A stretch of 64,000 bases of DNA from assembly GCF_029946505.1 (NCBI RefSeq), contig NZ_JARZHG010000031.1, positions 81,226-145,225 on the forward strand, written 5' to 3'. Positions 1-10,103 of this stretch are shown here, in pieces. The DNA is from Polyangium sp. y55x31. Its GTDB lineage: Bacteria > Myxococcota_A > Polyangia > Polyangiales > Polyangiaceae. A program made the translations under genes and the position numbers. Each line of letters begins with the position of its first letter. The stretch's first letter is position 1. Below the pieces are notes generated by a model. That model made no database searches and had not been told where the DNA came from. It saw nothing but the letters and a program-made list of their open reading frames with translations.

Positions 1-211
1 GGCCACGCCACGAGAGGAAGACGAGCATGCCCACGAGCGAGGCGATCGTCGTGACGGGCAGAAGCTCGAAGCCCGAGAGCGCGCGCGTCATGCCGGGGAT
101 CTGGCCCTGCGAAGCGAGCTTGGTGAGCGCGCTGTAGGGCCAGTAGCAGGCGAAATAGCCGAACGCGTAGAGCCAGATCCGGGCGTCGTGGGCGGGGCGG
201 GCGTCGGTCAC
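1..211 (-). CDS. Membrane protein, cut by the window edge (N-terminal 70 residues)
   Basis: A reading frame on the minus strand starts with GTG at 211 and runs off the left edge. The visible 70 residues begin VTDARPAHDARIWLYAFGYF and contain an aromatic hydrophobic stretch (about residues 12-30) and a second one (about 50-67), so this is the start of an integral membrane protein with at least two membrane segments. It could be a transporter, but no family motif is visible in this fragment. No clear Shine-Dalgarno lies before the GTG, so the start is provisional. It is transcribed away from nothing in particular: the gene upstream on the same strand ends at 339. Confidence 0.55.
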   Translation of the reverse strand, partial: MTDARPAHDARIWLYAFGYFACYWPYSALTKLASQGQIPGMTRALSGFELLPVTTIASLVGMLVFLSWRG

Positions 212-338
212 CCGTGGCCCGAAAGGAAGAATCGGACCAGCGGCGCGAGGCCTCGCGTTTCTCGGGCCGAACAGGCTCGGGCAGAGGCGCGGGATGCAGC
301 GGTTGCGCAGGCGCGCAAGGGGTGCGCGGAGGCGCGAT

Positions 339-3300
339 CTAGCTCCGCTTCCTCGCGCCCATCGCAAACGCGATCCCCGCCTGCAAGCTCCCCTTCGTCA
401 CGATCCCCGTGAGCTCGGCCGAGCTACCCACGAGCGACCGCGCCACGTCCGCGCGCATGCCCGTCAGGATCGCCTGCGCGCCGAGGAGCTTCAGCGCCGA
501 CGCCGTTCGCACGAGCGCCTCCGCGATGTACACGTCGCCGCCCTTCACGCCCGTCACGTCGAGGATCACCGCGCGCGCGCCGCGCAGCGAAGCGCCCCGC
601 AGCGCCGCGCTCATCACCTCGTCCGAGCGCGCTCGATCCATCGTCCCGATGAGCGGCATCACCACGACGTCGTCCGTGATCGGGATGATCGGGGTCGAGA
701 GCTCCGCCAGGCGCTCGCGCTGCACCTCGATGATGTGCTGCTGCAGCGACTCGCGCTCGAGCTCCGTGATCATGCGTTGTTCGAGTTCGAGGCGCAGTTG
801 CTCCGCCGTCTCGTTCGCCTCCCGCGTGCGCCGCGCGACCTCTTCTTCGAGGCCCTCGTTCGTACGGAGCAACTCCTCCGTCACGCGCTGCACCTCCGTG
901 TAGAGCAGCGCGCTCTCCACGGCGGCGCCCGCCTGCGAGGCGAGGAAGTCCACGAGCACGAGCCGCGCCGGCACGAACGCCTCCGTCGCGAGCGCGTGCT
1001 CCAGGTAGATGATCCCCACGAGCCGGCCCTTGTGCAGCATCGGCGTGCACAGGATCGAGCGCGGCGCGCGCGCCATCATGTAGCGATCCTTCGCGAAGCG
1101 CCGATCCGAGCGCGCATCGCCGAGCAGGAGCGGCTCGCGCGTGCGCCGCACGTACTCCACCACCGAGAGCGGCAGCTCCTCCGTCTCTTCCGCCAGCACG
1201 CTCGGGCCCGCCGAGAGCCGCTCCGGATCGACGACCATCGTCGCCTCGACCCAGAGACGACCTCCCCGCTCGATGAGCAGCATCCCCCGGTCCGCGCCCG
1301 CGCTCTCGATCACCGCGCGCACGACCCGCAAGAGCACACGTTCGAGGAGGATCTCGCCCGCGATCGCCTGCGCCGCGCGGATGACCGTGGCCGTATCGAG
1401 CGTCGCGAACGAACGCTCGCCGGGGCTCGAGTTCGCCGGCATGTCCCACGGCGGCGTCTCGTTCTCCCAGAGATCCTCGTACCGCGCCGCGATGTTCTCG
1501 ACCTTCGCGCGCGCGCCCCAGCGCTGGTAGGCCTTGCGCGCGTCGAGCACGTAGGCGCGCGCGAGGCGCTTGCGACCCCGCGCGATGTGATGCACGGCAG
1601 CGCGCTCGCTCGCGAGCGCCTCGTCCTTGATGAAGTTGTGCTCGCACGCGCCCGCGATCGCCGCCTCGAAGAGGTCGATCGCCTCGGCGTCGCGCCCCTC
1701 GGCGCGCGCGCGCTCGGCGCGGACGAGGTCGAGCCGGTGCTGGTAGGTCTCCGGGCAGCTCCGCGCGAGCGCCGAAAGCTCGGCCTCGCGACGATCGAGC
1801 TCCGCCCGCCTTCGCGCCTGATCCGCAGGCGTGCCCGCATGGAGCCGGGCCGCCGCGACGATCGCGCCGTGGAAGATGACCTCCGTCGCGAAGTACTGCG
1901 CGACGACCGTGGGGAGAAGCGCCTCGGCCTCGGTGGCCGCCTTCTCCGCGAGCTCGAGGTCGTGGAAGAGCAAGCCGAGCTCGAGGCGCGCCGCGTGATA
2001 GCGGCACGCGATGAACGGGAGCTTCCTCTCGACGAGCGAGGCGACGAACGAGACCTCTTCGAACTCCCGATCCGAGAGCGAGATCCGACCCCGCGTCCGG
2101 CCGCGCAGGCATCGGATGAGCTGGTACATGATCCGCAGGTACGCCTCCGACGTCGCGTCCCGCGTCTTCTGCATCAGCGTGAGGAAGCCCTCGGCCTCCT
2201 GCTCGACGACGGCGAGGTCCTCGCCGATCCCGAGCCGCACCATCGTCGTGGAGAAACACGCGTACGACAGGAACGAGAAGTCGCCCGTCGCGAGCCCCTC
2301 GCGCTGCGCGCGTTCGAGGAACGGCAGGCACGCCGGGAGCGGGCGGCGGAACGGGTGCAAGGTCGCGCCCTGGTTCAGGTAGACCTTGCACGCGATGTTC
2401 GGGCTCGGCAGCCGATCGTGCAGGCGCAGCGCGATCTCGCCCATCCGATGGGCCTCTTCGTATCGCCGCGCCGCGACGAGGCTCATGCCGTAGGCCGAGA
2501 ACCCGTACGCGGAGAGCTCGGTCGGGCCCCACGCGAGCGTCGCGCGCACCATCCGCGTGCACACGAGGAACAGGAGCGACGGCGACGTGCCGTACGTCGC
2601 CGACACGAGGTGCATGAGCGTCCGCAGGGTCGCGCGCTTGCGCGCATCGTCGAGCGGCGGCGCCGAGGTGATCGACTCGATCGAGCGCGCTTCGAGCTCG
2701 GTCGAGAGCTCCGCTTGCTCTTTCGCGAGCGCCGCTTCGAGCTCCGCCTCGTCGGGCAGCGTCTCGCCGAGCAGCGCGAGCGCCTCGCGGCCCACGCGCA
2801 CCGCGTCGGCGAACCGCCCCTGCGTCACGTAGAGCACGACGAGCAGGTCGTGCACGCCCGCCCGATCGAGCGCCGAGGTCGCGTGCGAAAGGAGGAGCGC
2901 GAAGAGCTGCTCGGCCTCGTGGAACTGGCCCGTGAGGTAGGCGCACGCCGCGCGGTCGCGCGCGAGCGCGAACGTGAGGAACGACTGCTCCTCCCAGCCG
3001 CGCTCGCCCACGAGCTCCATGCCCGTCGCGAGGTAACCGATCGCCGCCTCGTACGCGGCCGCGCCCTTCGCTTGTTGCCCGCCGTCGAGCGCGAGCCGCG
3101 CGACCTCCAGCCGCTCGGCCGGATCCGTCATCACCGCGATGCCGCGGCTCATGTGCAAGAGCAGCTCGAAGAGCCCATCCCCCTCCGCGCCGATCTCGTC
3201 GCGCAGCCGCCGCCCGATCGCGAGGTGCAAGTGCGGCACCTCCTCCGGGCGCAGGAGCGAGTAGGCCGCTTGCTGCACCCTGTCGTGCGAGAACCGGAAC

Positions 3301-5342
3301 GCACGCGGCGCGCTCGGCCTGGGCGGAGTCGACTTGCCCGACCCGCGCGACGGCGGTGGCCGCACGCGCACGGGGAGCACGAGCCCTTCCGTCAGCGCCG
3401 CGGCGAGGTCCGCGCGCACCTCGGTCTCGCTGCGCTCGGCGAGCGCCGCGAGCGCGTCGATCTCGAACTCGTGCCCGAAGACCGACGCGAGCACGAGCGT
3501 CCGCTGCGCCGCGGGCGAGAGGTCGCCGATCTTGTCGAGCAAGAGCGTCACGATGTCGTCGGTGACGGTCTCCTCGATACGCGCCTCGTCCGAGATCACG
3601 GCGCCCGTCGCCGGATCCACCTCGACGAGGCCCTCGCGCACGAGCGTGCCGAGGAGCTGCCGGATGAAGAGCGGATTGCCGCTCGTCTTGCTCCACAAGA
3701 GCACGCCGAGCGACTCCACGTCCGCGAGGTCGCAGCCGAGCAGCCCCGCGACGAGGCCACGCACGTCGGACGGGCGCAAGGGCCGCAGCTCCACCTTCGA
3801 CACGGGCACGCCCTGCCACTCGATCTCGTCGATCACGCGCCCGATGGACCGGAAGCCGTCGCCATCCTCGCGGCCGCGGAACGCCACGATGACGAGCAGG
3901 TACGTCGACTGCGGATCGGCGAGCAGGTCGCGAAGGAGCTTGAGCGACGCAGGGTCGGCCCACTGCAGATCGTCGAGGAACAAGAGCACCGGGCGGCGCC
4001 GCGTGAACACCGACAAGAAGCGCTGCACGACGAGCGCGAAGCGGTTCTGCGACTCGATCGGCCCGAGGTCCGGCGCGGCCTCCGCAGGCCCGCCGAAGAG
4101 GAGCCCCACCTCGGGGACGACGCGCGTGACGAGCTCGGCGTTCGGTCCGAGCGCCGTGTCGATCTCGCTGCGGATGCGCGCGAGCTCGGACTCGCTCTCC
4201 GCGAGCGCCGCACGCACGAGCTCGCCGAGCGCGTGACCAAAGCCCGAGAACGGCAGGCCCTGCCCGATGGGATCGAACTTGCCCGTGACGATGTAGGCGT
4301 CCTCGGGGCCGATACGCGTGGCCGCGTCGAGCACGAGCGCGGTCTTGCCCATGCCGGCGCCGCCCTGGATGGCGAAGAGCTCACGCCCTCCGCGCCGCGC
4401 TCGCTCGATCGCCGAGGCGAACGCCTCGCGCTCGGCGTCGCGGCCGTAGAGCCGCACGGCCGACGCGAGCATCGTCGGCCGGTCCTGACCACCGAGCGGG
4501 AACGGATCGATGCGGCCCGATTTGCGCAGGCGCGTGAGGCACGTCTCGAGGTCGGCGACGAGCCCACGCGCGCTCTGGTACCGATCGTCGGCGCCCTTCG
4601 CGAGCAGCTTGAGCACGATGCGCGACACGGCCGGCGGCACGTTCGGCTCGAGCTCGTGCGGCGGCTTCGGCGTGCGCGCGAGGTGCGCGTGCACGAGCGT
4701 GACCGGGTCCTGCGTGGTGAAGGGCGGCGAGCCCGTCAGCATCTCGTAGAGCACGGCGCCGAGCCCGTAGAGGTCGGCGCGGTGATCGACGGGGCGGTTC
4801 GTGCGGCCCGTCTGCTCGGGCGGCATGTACGCGAGCGTCCCCTCGGGCGCTTGCGGGTTCGGCGTGCGCAGAGACTCCTCGCCGACACGCGCGGCCGACG
4901 TGAAGTGCAGGATCCAGACAGCGTCGTCTTCCTCGCGGAAGAGCACGTTCTTCGGCGCGATGTCGCGGTGGACGATGCCGTGCGCCGCGAGCGTCGAGAG
5001 CGCCCGGCCGAGCGAGGCCGTGATCTCGAGCGCGGTCTCGATCCGCAACCTGCGCGACGCGAGCAGCTCCGCGAGCGTGCATCCGCCGGGATCGGCGCGC
5101 AGCAGCGCGAACACGTCGCCGTGCTCGACGAGGCCGAGCGTGCGCGGGACGATGGACTCGCCGAGGTCCTTGGCGATCGCGTGGGCGCGGCGGATCCTCG
5201 CGCGTTCCTCGCCGCGGGCGCGGGCACGCGCCGTCTCGACGAGCACGGGCGTGCCGTCTTCGAGGTGGCCGCGATGCAGCGCGAAGCGCGCGTCCTCAGC
5301 GAGGGTTGCGAAGATGGTGCAGCCGGGGAACTCGGGGACCAT
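339..5342 (-). CDS. Multidomain kinase-like / AAA ATPase / GAF / STAS signalling protein (probable pseudokinase)
   Basis: This is a 1,667-residue cytoplasmic signalling protein. Domains in order: a Ser/Thr-kinase-like module (about 10-270), an AAA_16-type ATPase with Walker A GGAGMGKT near residue 327 and Walker B LLFLDDLQWAD near 455, a long helical TPR-like region (about 750-1300), a GAF domain (about 1310-1480), a coiled coil, and a C-terminal STAS domain (about 1550-1660) with the DVTGV motif seen in RsbR-type stressosome proteins. The kinase module keeps HRD (residues 125-127), but the VAIK lysine position is Glu36 (VLVE) and DFG is replaced by HFT (146-148), so phosphotransfer is doubtful. 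The ATG at 5342 was chosen over one 35 codons upstream because GGAGG lies 10 nt before it. The layout resembles the kinase/ATPase/sensor family of Polyangia and cyanobacteria, with STAS in place of a histidine kinase. The signal sensed is unknown. Confidence 0.93.
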   Translation of the reverse strand: MVPEFPGCTIFATLAEDARFALHRGHLEDGTPVLVETARARARGEERARIRRAHAIAKDLGESIVPRTLGLVEHGDVFALLRADPGGCTLAELLASRRLRIETALEITASLGRALSTLAAHGIVHRDIAPKNVLFREEDDAVWILHFTSAARVGEESLRTPNPQAPEGTLAYMPPEQTGRTNRPVDHRADLYGLGAVLYEMLTGSPPFTTQDPVTLVHAHLARTPKPPHELEPNVPPAVSRIVLKLLAKGADDRYQSARGLVADLETCLTRLRKSGRIDPFPLGGQDRPTMLASAVRLYGRDAEREAFASAIERARRGGRELFAIQGGAGMGKTALVLDAATRIGPEDAYIVTGKFDPIGQGLPFSGFGHALGELVRAALAESESELARIRSEIDTALGPNAELVTRVVPEVGLLFGGPAEAAPDLGPIESQNRFALVVQRFLSVFTRRRPVLLFLDDLQWADPASLKLLRDLLADPQSTYLLVIVAFRGREDGDGFRSIGRVIDEIEWQGVPVSKVELRPLRPSDVRGLVAGLLGCDLADVESLGVLLWSKTSGNPLFIRQLLGTLVREGLVEVDPATGAVISDEARIEETVTDDIVTLLLDKIGDLSPAAQRTLVLASVFGHEFEIDALAALAERSETEVRADLAAALTEGLVLPVRVRPPPSRGSGKSTPPRPSAPRAFRFSHDRVQQAAYSLLRPEEVPHLHLAIGRRLRDEIGAEGDGLFELLLHMSRGIAVMTDPAERLEVARLALDGGQQAKGAAAYEAAIGYLATGMELVGERGWEEQSFLTFALARDRAACAYLTGQFHEAEQLFALLLSHATSALDRAGVHDLLVVLYVTQGRFADAVRVGREALALLGETLPDEAELEAALAKEQAELSTELEARSIESITSAPPLDDARKRATLRTLMHLVSATYGTSPSLLFLVCTRMVRATLAWGPTELSAYGFSAYGMSLVAARRYEEAHRMGEIALRLHDRLPSPNIACKVYLNQGATLHPFRRPLPACLPFLERAQREGLATGDFSFLSYACFSTTMVRLGIGEDLAVVEQEAEGFLTLMQKTRDATSEAYLRIMYQLIRCLRGRTRGRISLSDREFEEVSFVASLVERKLPFIACRYHAARLELGLLFHDLELAEKAATEAEALLPTVVAQYFATEVIFHGAIVAAARLHAGTPADQARRRAELDRREAELSALARSCPETYQHRLDLVRAERARAEGRDAEAIDLFEAAIAGACEHNFIKDEALASERAAVHHIARGRKRLARAYVLDARKAYQRWGARAKVENIAARYEDLWENETPPWDMPANSSPGERSFATLDTATVIRAAQAIAGEILLERVLLRVVRAVIESAGADRGMLLIERGGRLWVEATMVVDPERLSAGPSVLAEETEELPLSVVEYVRRTREPLLLGDARSDRRFAKDRYMMARAPRSILCTPMLHKGRLVGIIYLEHALATEAFVPARLVLVDFLASQAGAAVESALLYTEVQRVTEELLRTNEGLEEEVARRTREANETAEQLRLELEQRMITELERESLQQHIIEVQRERLAELSTPIIPITDDVVVMPLIGTMDRARSDEVMSAALRGASLRGARAVILDVTGVKGGDVYIAEALVRTASALKLLGAQAILTGMRADVARSLVGSSAELTGIVTKGSLQAGIAFAMGARKRS

Positions 5343-5449
5343 GCGGGGGAAGCCTCCGCCGGAGGGGGAGTTTCGACCGAACGATACGGCGGGTTGGCGC
5401 GTGGATGGAAGGGCCGAGCATGCCCGGAAATGTGCTCGATTCCCCACCC

Positions 5450-5490
5450 GAGCCCCTCTCCCTCCCGGAAGGTGGAAGGGGAGAGGGACG
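5450..5490. repeat. Dispersed palindromic element, copy 1 (degenerate)
   Basis: C-rich arm at about 5454-5465 and G-rich arm at about 5474-5487 can pair imperfectly into a hairpin. The 14-mer AGCCCCTCTCCCTC at 5451-5464 recurs in reverse complement at 62437-62450, where the element is a perfect hairpin. It lies between the 3' end of the SUMF1 lipoprotein and the start of the kinase-like gene, so it may act as a terminator. From memory, elements of this CCCTCTCC/GGAGAGGG type are common between genes in many GC-rich bacteria. Confidence 0.6.
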
Positions 5491-5507
5491 AACCACGCGG
5501 AAAAACC

Positions 5508-6554
5508 TCAGGGCTTCGACACGGTCGGCTGGTGGGGGGCGCGCGTCTTCGGCGTCCACCCCTTGGAAAAGGCGCCGTGTTTTTTCGGGGTGGGCTGGGG
5601 CGGCGGGCGCCAAAGGGTCGGATCGGCGTCGGCCGCGGGATCGGGGGCGGCGTCGGCGCAGCAGCGGAAGGAGACGAAGTAATAGGTGAACTCCGGCTCG
5701 TGGCTCACGGTCATCGGCCGGCAGGCGTTGCGCACGTGGCCCCAGGCGCCGCCTTTGAGCCCTGCCCACTTCGACTTTTCGTAGTTCTTCTCCGCGTTGA
5801 CCCACTCGTCCACGTTTCCGGTTTGATCGTGGACGCCGAACCCGCTCACGCAGCCGGGCATCTCGCCGCTCGACACGCTCTGGTCGAGCCGAAAGAGCTC
5901 CTGATCCTGGATCCAGGCCTCGCGCGAATAAATGTTCTTGAGGACGGGCTGATACCAGGGGTTGTCGATGTTGCAGGTTTTCGGGTCGCGCTTGTATCCA
6001 TAAGGAAAAGGCGTCTTTTTCGGCCCTTCACAGGCCGCGACCCACTCGCTCTCCCAGCAGAGGCGTTTTCCCTGCTCCTGGCACATCTCTAGCGAGTCGT
6101 ACCAGTCGACCATGACCGGCGGATGCGCGCCCTCTTTGTTCGGGTACTCGTATTTGTCGATGCAGTATCGCTGCCGCCGGAGCTCCGTCTTGCACTTCTG
6201 CGCTTGCTCGGCGAACTCGTGGCAGATGATGATCTTGTTCGGCTTGTTGTGCTCTTTTTTCAGGCACTCGAGCTCGACGTCGGGGCAATACGTCGTGTCG
6301 ACGAAGGCCATGTCCTCCGGGCAGGGCGACTTCGGTTTGGCCTCGCTCGCCGGCGTCGCCGAAACCGCTGCCGCGCTCGCCGCCGGCGCGGCCGTTTCCG
6401 CCGCAGGAACGAGCTCCGCCGGAGGCGCGCTCGGCGTCACGCTGGGCACGCCCGTCGCGTTCGCCCCTTTTGGTAACTCCGTCGGACCGCCGCAGCTCGA
6501 TGCCGTGAGGGACATCACGGCCGCTGCGGTCAACCTGCTCAAATTCGATCCCAT
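5508..6554 (-). CDS. SUMF1/FGE-domain lipoprotein (paralogue 1)
   Basis: A 348-residue exported protein. The N-terminus has a short basic start, a hydrophobic stretch and the lipobox-like LTASSC, then an Ala/Pro/Ser linker, then a formylglycine-generating-enzyme (SUMF1) type domain with CIDKYEYPN, GKRLCWESEW, TGNVDEW and the C-terminal GGAW...CRP...FRCC block. Aligning GGAWGHVRNAC by eye with human FGE keeps the cysteine equivalent to Cys341 but puts His where Cys336 would be, so sulfatase-type oxidase activity is not supported; a binding or structural role is as likely. Several extra cysteines suggest disulfides outside the cytoplasm. The ATG at 6554 precedes the signal peptide directly; an in-frame ATG 13 codons upstream would sit at the sucC start. 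A close relative lies at 21451-22488. Divergent from sucC with only 37 nt between starts. Confidence 0.88.
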   Translation of the reverse strand: MGSNLSRLTAAAVMSLTASSCGGPTELPKGANATGVPSVTPSAPPAELVPAAETAAPAASAAAVSATPASEAKPKSPCPEDMAFVDTTYCPDVELECLKKEHNKPNKIIICHEFAEQAQKCKTELRRQRYCIDKYEYPNKEGAHPPVMVDWYDSLEMCQEQGKRLCWESEWVAACEGPKKTPFPYGYKRDPKTCNIDNPWYQPVLKNIYSREAWIQDQELFRLDQSVSSGEMPGCVSGFGVHDQTGNVDEWVNAEKNYEKSKWAGLKGGAWGHVRNACRPMTVSHEPEFTYYFVSFRCCADAAPDPAADADPTLWRPPPQPTPKKHGAFSKGWTPKTRAPHQPTVSKP

Positions 6555-6591
6555 GCTGGACTCATGCGTGTGATACCTTGCCCGCCCTCGC

Positions 6592-7785
6592 ATGAAAATC
6601 CACGAGTATCAAGCCAAGCAAATCTTCGCACGCTACGGGATCCCCGTGCCGAAGGGTGAGCCTGCCTTCTCCGTGGCGGAGGCCGAGGCCGCGGCGCAGC
6701 GCCTGATCGAGGCGACCGGGATCCCGGTGGTCGTCGTGAAGGCCCAGATCCACGCCGGCGGTCGAGGCAAAGGCGGCGGCGTGAAGGTCGCCAAAGGCGG
6801 CGTCGCCGACGCGCGCGCTCTCGCCGAAAAGATCCTCGGCATGCAGCTCATCACGGTGCAGACGGGCCCCGCCGGGCAGAAGGTCCGCAGGCTCTACATC
6901 GAGCAGGGCCTCGACATCGACCGCGAGATCTACCTCGCGCTCACGCTCGACCGCGATCGCCGCCGCATCGCGATCATGGCCTCCCGCGAGGGCGGCATGG
7001 ACATCGAGCAGGTCGCCCACGACACGCCCGAGAAGATCCACACGCTGCACGTCGACCCCGTGATCGGCCTCGCGCCCTACCAGGCCCGCAAGCTCGGGTA
7101 CGCGCTCGGGCTCGGGGCGAAGGAGCAGATGCGGCAGTTCACGAAGCTCCTCGACGGCCTCTACAAGTGCTTCCTCGCCGAGGACTGCTCGCTCGTCGAG
7201 ATCAACCCGCTCGTCGTGACGAAGAAGGGCGACATCGTCGCGCTCGACGGCAAGGTGACGTTCGACGACAACGCCGAGATCCGCCACCCCGAGTGGGCGG
7301 ATCTGCGCGACGCGGACGAGGAGGATCCGGTCGAGCTCGAGGCGAAGAAGGTGGGCATCTCCTACGTTTCGCTCGACGGCGACATCGGCTGTCTCGTGAA
7401 CGGCGCGGGCCTCGCGATGGGCACGATGGACATCATCCTGCACTACGGCGGCAAACCCGCGAACTTCCTCGACGTCGGCGGCGGCGCCTCGAAGGAGCAG
7501 GTGAAGAAGGCGTTCCAGATGATCCTCCGCTCCGACAAGGTGAAGGGCATCTTCGTCAACATCTTCGGCGGCATCATGCGCTGCGACGTGGTCGCGGAGG
7601 GCGTCGTCGCCGCGACGAAGGAGCTCGGTTTGTCGGTGCCGCTCGTGGTGCGGCTCGAAGGCACGAACGTCGAGGCCGGGAAAAAGATCCTCGACGAGAG
7701 CGGCCTCAAAATCGAGAGCGCCTCCTCCATGGGCGACGGCGCGCAAAAGATCGTCGCCGCGGTGAAGCAGGGCGCCGCGGCCTGA
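6592..7785 (+). CDS. sucC: Succinyl-CoA synthetase, beta subunit
   Basis: Together with SucD it converts succinyl-CoA to succinate with formation of ATP or GTP in the TCA cycle. The 397-residue protein begins [16 protein letters not shown], the usual family start, with an ATP-grasp domain ([14 protein letters not shown]) and the C-terminal ligase domain ([17 protein letters not shown]). Length is normal. No Shine-Dalgarno is visible before the ATG, so translation may be leaderless or weakly initiated. It shares a 37-nt divergent region with the lipoprotein gene on the other strand and lies 40 nt before sucD in a two-gene operon. Confidence 0.98.
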   Translation: MKIHEYQAKQIFARYGIPVPKGEPAFSVAEAEAAAQRLIEATGIPVVVVKAQIHAGGRGKGGGVKVAKGGVADARALAEKILGMQLITVQTGPAGQKVRRLYIEQGLDIDREIYLALTLDRDRRRIAIMASREGGMDIEQVAHDTPEKIHTLHVDPVIGLAPYQARKLGYALGLGAKEQMRQFTKLLDGLYKCFLAEDCSLVEINPLVVTKKGDIVALDGKVTFDDNAEIRHPEWADLRDADEEDPVELEAKKVGISYVSLDGDIGCLVNGAGLAMGTMDIILHYGGKPANFLDVGGGASKEQVKKAFQMILRSDKVKGIFVNIFGGIMRCDVVAEGVVAATKELGLSVPLVVRLEGTNVEAGKKILDESGLKIESASSMGDGAQKIVAAVKQGAAA

Positions 7786-7825
7786 TGCCGGGGATGATTT
7801 TCGTCACGAAAAGGAACCAGTTGCG

Positions 7826-8698
<873 letters not shown>

Positions 8699-8965
8699 TC
8701 GGCTCGCGTCCCTCCTCTCGTTCCCTCCCCCGCACATTCCCTCGTTTCTCGCCTCTCCGGGCGGGCTCAGCGCATCACGTCTCCGGCGCTCGTGTCCGTC
8801 GCCGCGGGTTTCTCCCGTGTGCTCTCTTTCTCCAGTGCGCTCACCGATGCCTGGCCTGCGAATGGCAAGCAGAGGCGATCGAGTGTCGTGGTGCCGCGCG
8901 GCCAAACGAGGCGCTTCGACCCCGCCTGGTTGCTTCCGGCTGTGCCGGAACGGGGAGGACGTCCA

Positions 8966-10003
8966 ATGAAATCCGTGGCCCTTTGGAGCAGCCTGCTTTC
9001 GACGGTGACACTCCTTTTTGCGCTCCCCGCATCCGCGGACCCGCCGGGCGAGCAGGTCCTCTCGCTCCCTGTGGAGCTGAGCCCCGGAGTGACGGCCGAT
9101 ATCGCGGCCCAGGTGCTCGTGAATCCAGACCATCCGAACGGAGGCCGCACGTTCGTGATGCTCCACGGCCTGGCCCACACGGGCAATACCTTTCGGCCTC
9201 TGGCCGACGCCGTCTTCGCCGACAACAAGCTCGACGCACGGCGGGTGGTGCTCCTCGACCTGCCCGGCCATGGCGAGAGCCCGCTGCCTCAGGGGATTCT
9301 CTTCGGGCTGCTCTCGCTCGGCGATGACGTGGCGGCCCTGACGGGCGCCCTGGATGCTCTCGGGCCTCTCGGGCTTCACGCCGACGTCCTCGTGGGGCAC
9401 AGCCTGGGAGGGGAAATCATCGAGCTCACGCAGAACGAGCTGATCACCGAGGGGACGAGCCTCCGAGCCCGCTTCGCCGTCAACGACGTCGTGCTGCTCG
9501 CCCCTGCGATCCCGAGCCCATTACCTTGGTCCCTCGCGGACAGCGGCGCGGGCGCGGCGGCTCTTGCGCCCTTCGTCGTCCTGGGGGATCCGCTCCTCGG
9601 CCCTCATCTATTCATCCCCGCTCCGGCCTGGCAGGGCCTGTTTTTCACGAACAGCAAGGACAAGCTCGTGCAAGGTCCGCCGAGCGTCGCCGAAATTGTC
9701 GCCCAAGGATACATCGCCCCCGAGGCGCTGGTCGCCAGCCAGGAGCTGCTCGGCGTCGGCACCGTACGCCCCACGGTGAGCGCGGGAATCTTCGATCCAT
9801 CCCACGGGAGTGATGCTTGCGTCGTTGCCTTCAGCGAGGACCTCTTCCTCCCGGCCGGCGAGGAGAGGCCTCATTATCGCTATCTCACGGGCGACACACA
9901 GGACGAACGCTTCGTGGTCGTGACTCGCTTCGGTGCTGTCCACGACATGCTCATCTCGGATCCCGATGCCGTGGCCAACGCGATGCGGACATGCTCGAAA
10001 TGA
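8966..10003 (+). CDS. Secreted alpha/beta hydrolase
   Basis: A 345-residue protein with a clear signal peptide (MKSVALWSSLLSTVTLLFALPASA, cleavage expected after ASA) and an alpha/beta-hydrolase fold. The oxyanion region FVMLHGLAHTGNTF, the nucleophile elbow GHSLGG (serine nucleophile) and a late His (GAVHDML) are visible. The ATG at 8966 was chosen over an in-frame upstream start because GGGGAGG lies 7 nt before it and the signal peptide begins there. The substrate is unknown; an extracellular or periplasmic esterase or lipase role is an inference. The preceding 267 bp show no gene. Confidence 0.9.
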   Translation: MKSVALWSSLLSTVTLLFALPASADPPGEQVLSLPVELSPGVTADIAAQVLVNPDHPNGGRTFVMLHGLAHTGNTFRPLADAVFADNKLDARRVVLLDLPGHGESPLPQGILFGLLSLGDDVAALTGALDALGPLGLHADVLVGHSLGGEIIELTQNELITEGTSLRARFAVNDVVLLAPAIPSPLPWSLADSGAGAAALAPFVVLGDPLLGPHLFIPAPAWQGLFFTNSKDKLVQGPPSVAEIVAQGYIAPEALVASQELLGVGTVRPTVSAGIFDPSHGSDACVVAFSEDLFLPAGEERPHYRYLTGDTQDERFVVVTRFGAVHDMLISDPDAVANAMRTCSK

Positions 10004-10014
10004 GCGCCGAGCCG

Positions 10015-10044
10015 CCCAGCCTTTTCCCGACTGTCCAGGCTGGG
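10015..10044 (+). terminator. Candidate intrinsic terminator after the secreted hydrolase
   Basis: Perfect 7-bp stem CCCAGCC/GGCTGGG with a 16-nt loop starts 12 nt after the stop codon. No T-run follows, so termination strength is uncertain. Confidence 0.4.
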
Positions 10045-10080
10045 TGAAGCTCGCTTGCCGAGCAGGCGGAGTCGTCTCAT

Positions 10081-10100
10081 GGAGGCCACGGGAGGCCACG
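10081..10100 (+). promoter_or_regulatory. Tandemly duplicated ribosome binding site
   Basis: GGAGGCCACG occurs twice head-to-tail at 10081-10090 and 10091-10100, immediately before the ATG at 10104. Each copy contains a full GGAGG. The proximal GGAGG (10091-10095) is 8 nt from the start codon; the distal copy could be a standby site or the relic of a duplication. Confidence 0.6.
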
Positions 10101-10103
10101 ACC

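Noticed and set aside
294..6092. Very long open frame on the plus strand opposite the kinase-like gene and the SUMF1 gene
   Set aside because: It is Arg/Ala/Glu-rich low-complexity protein with no motifs, antisense to two recognisable genes; an effect of high third-position GC.
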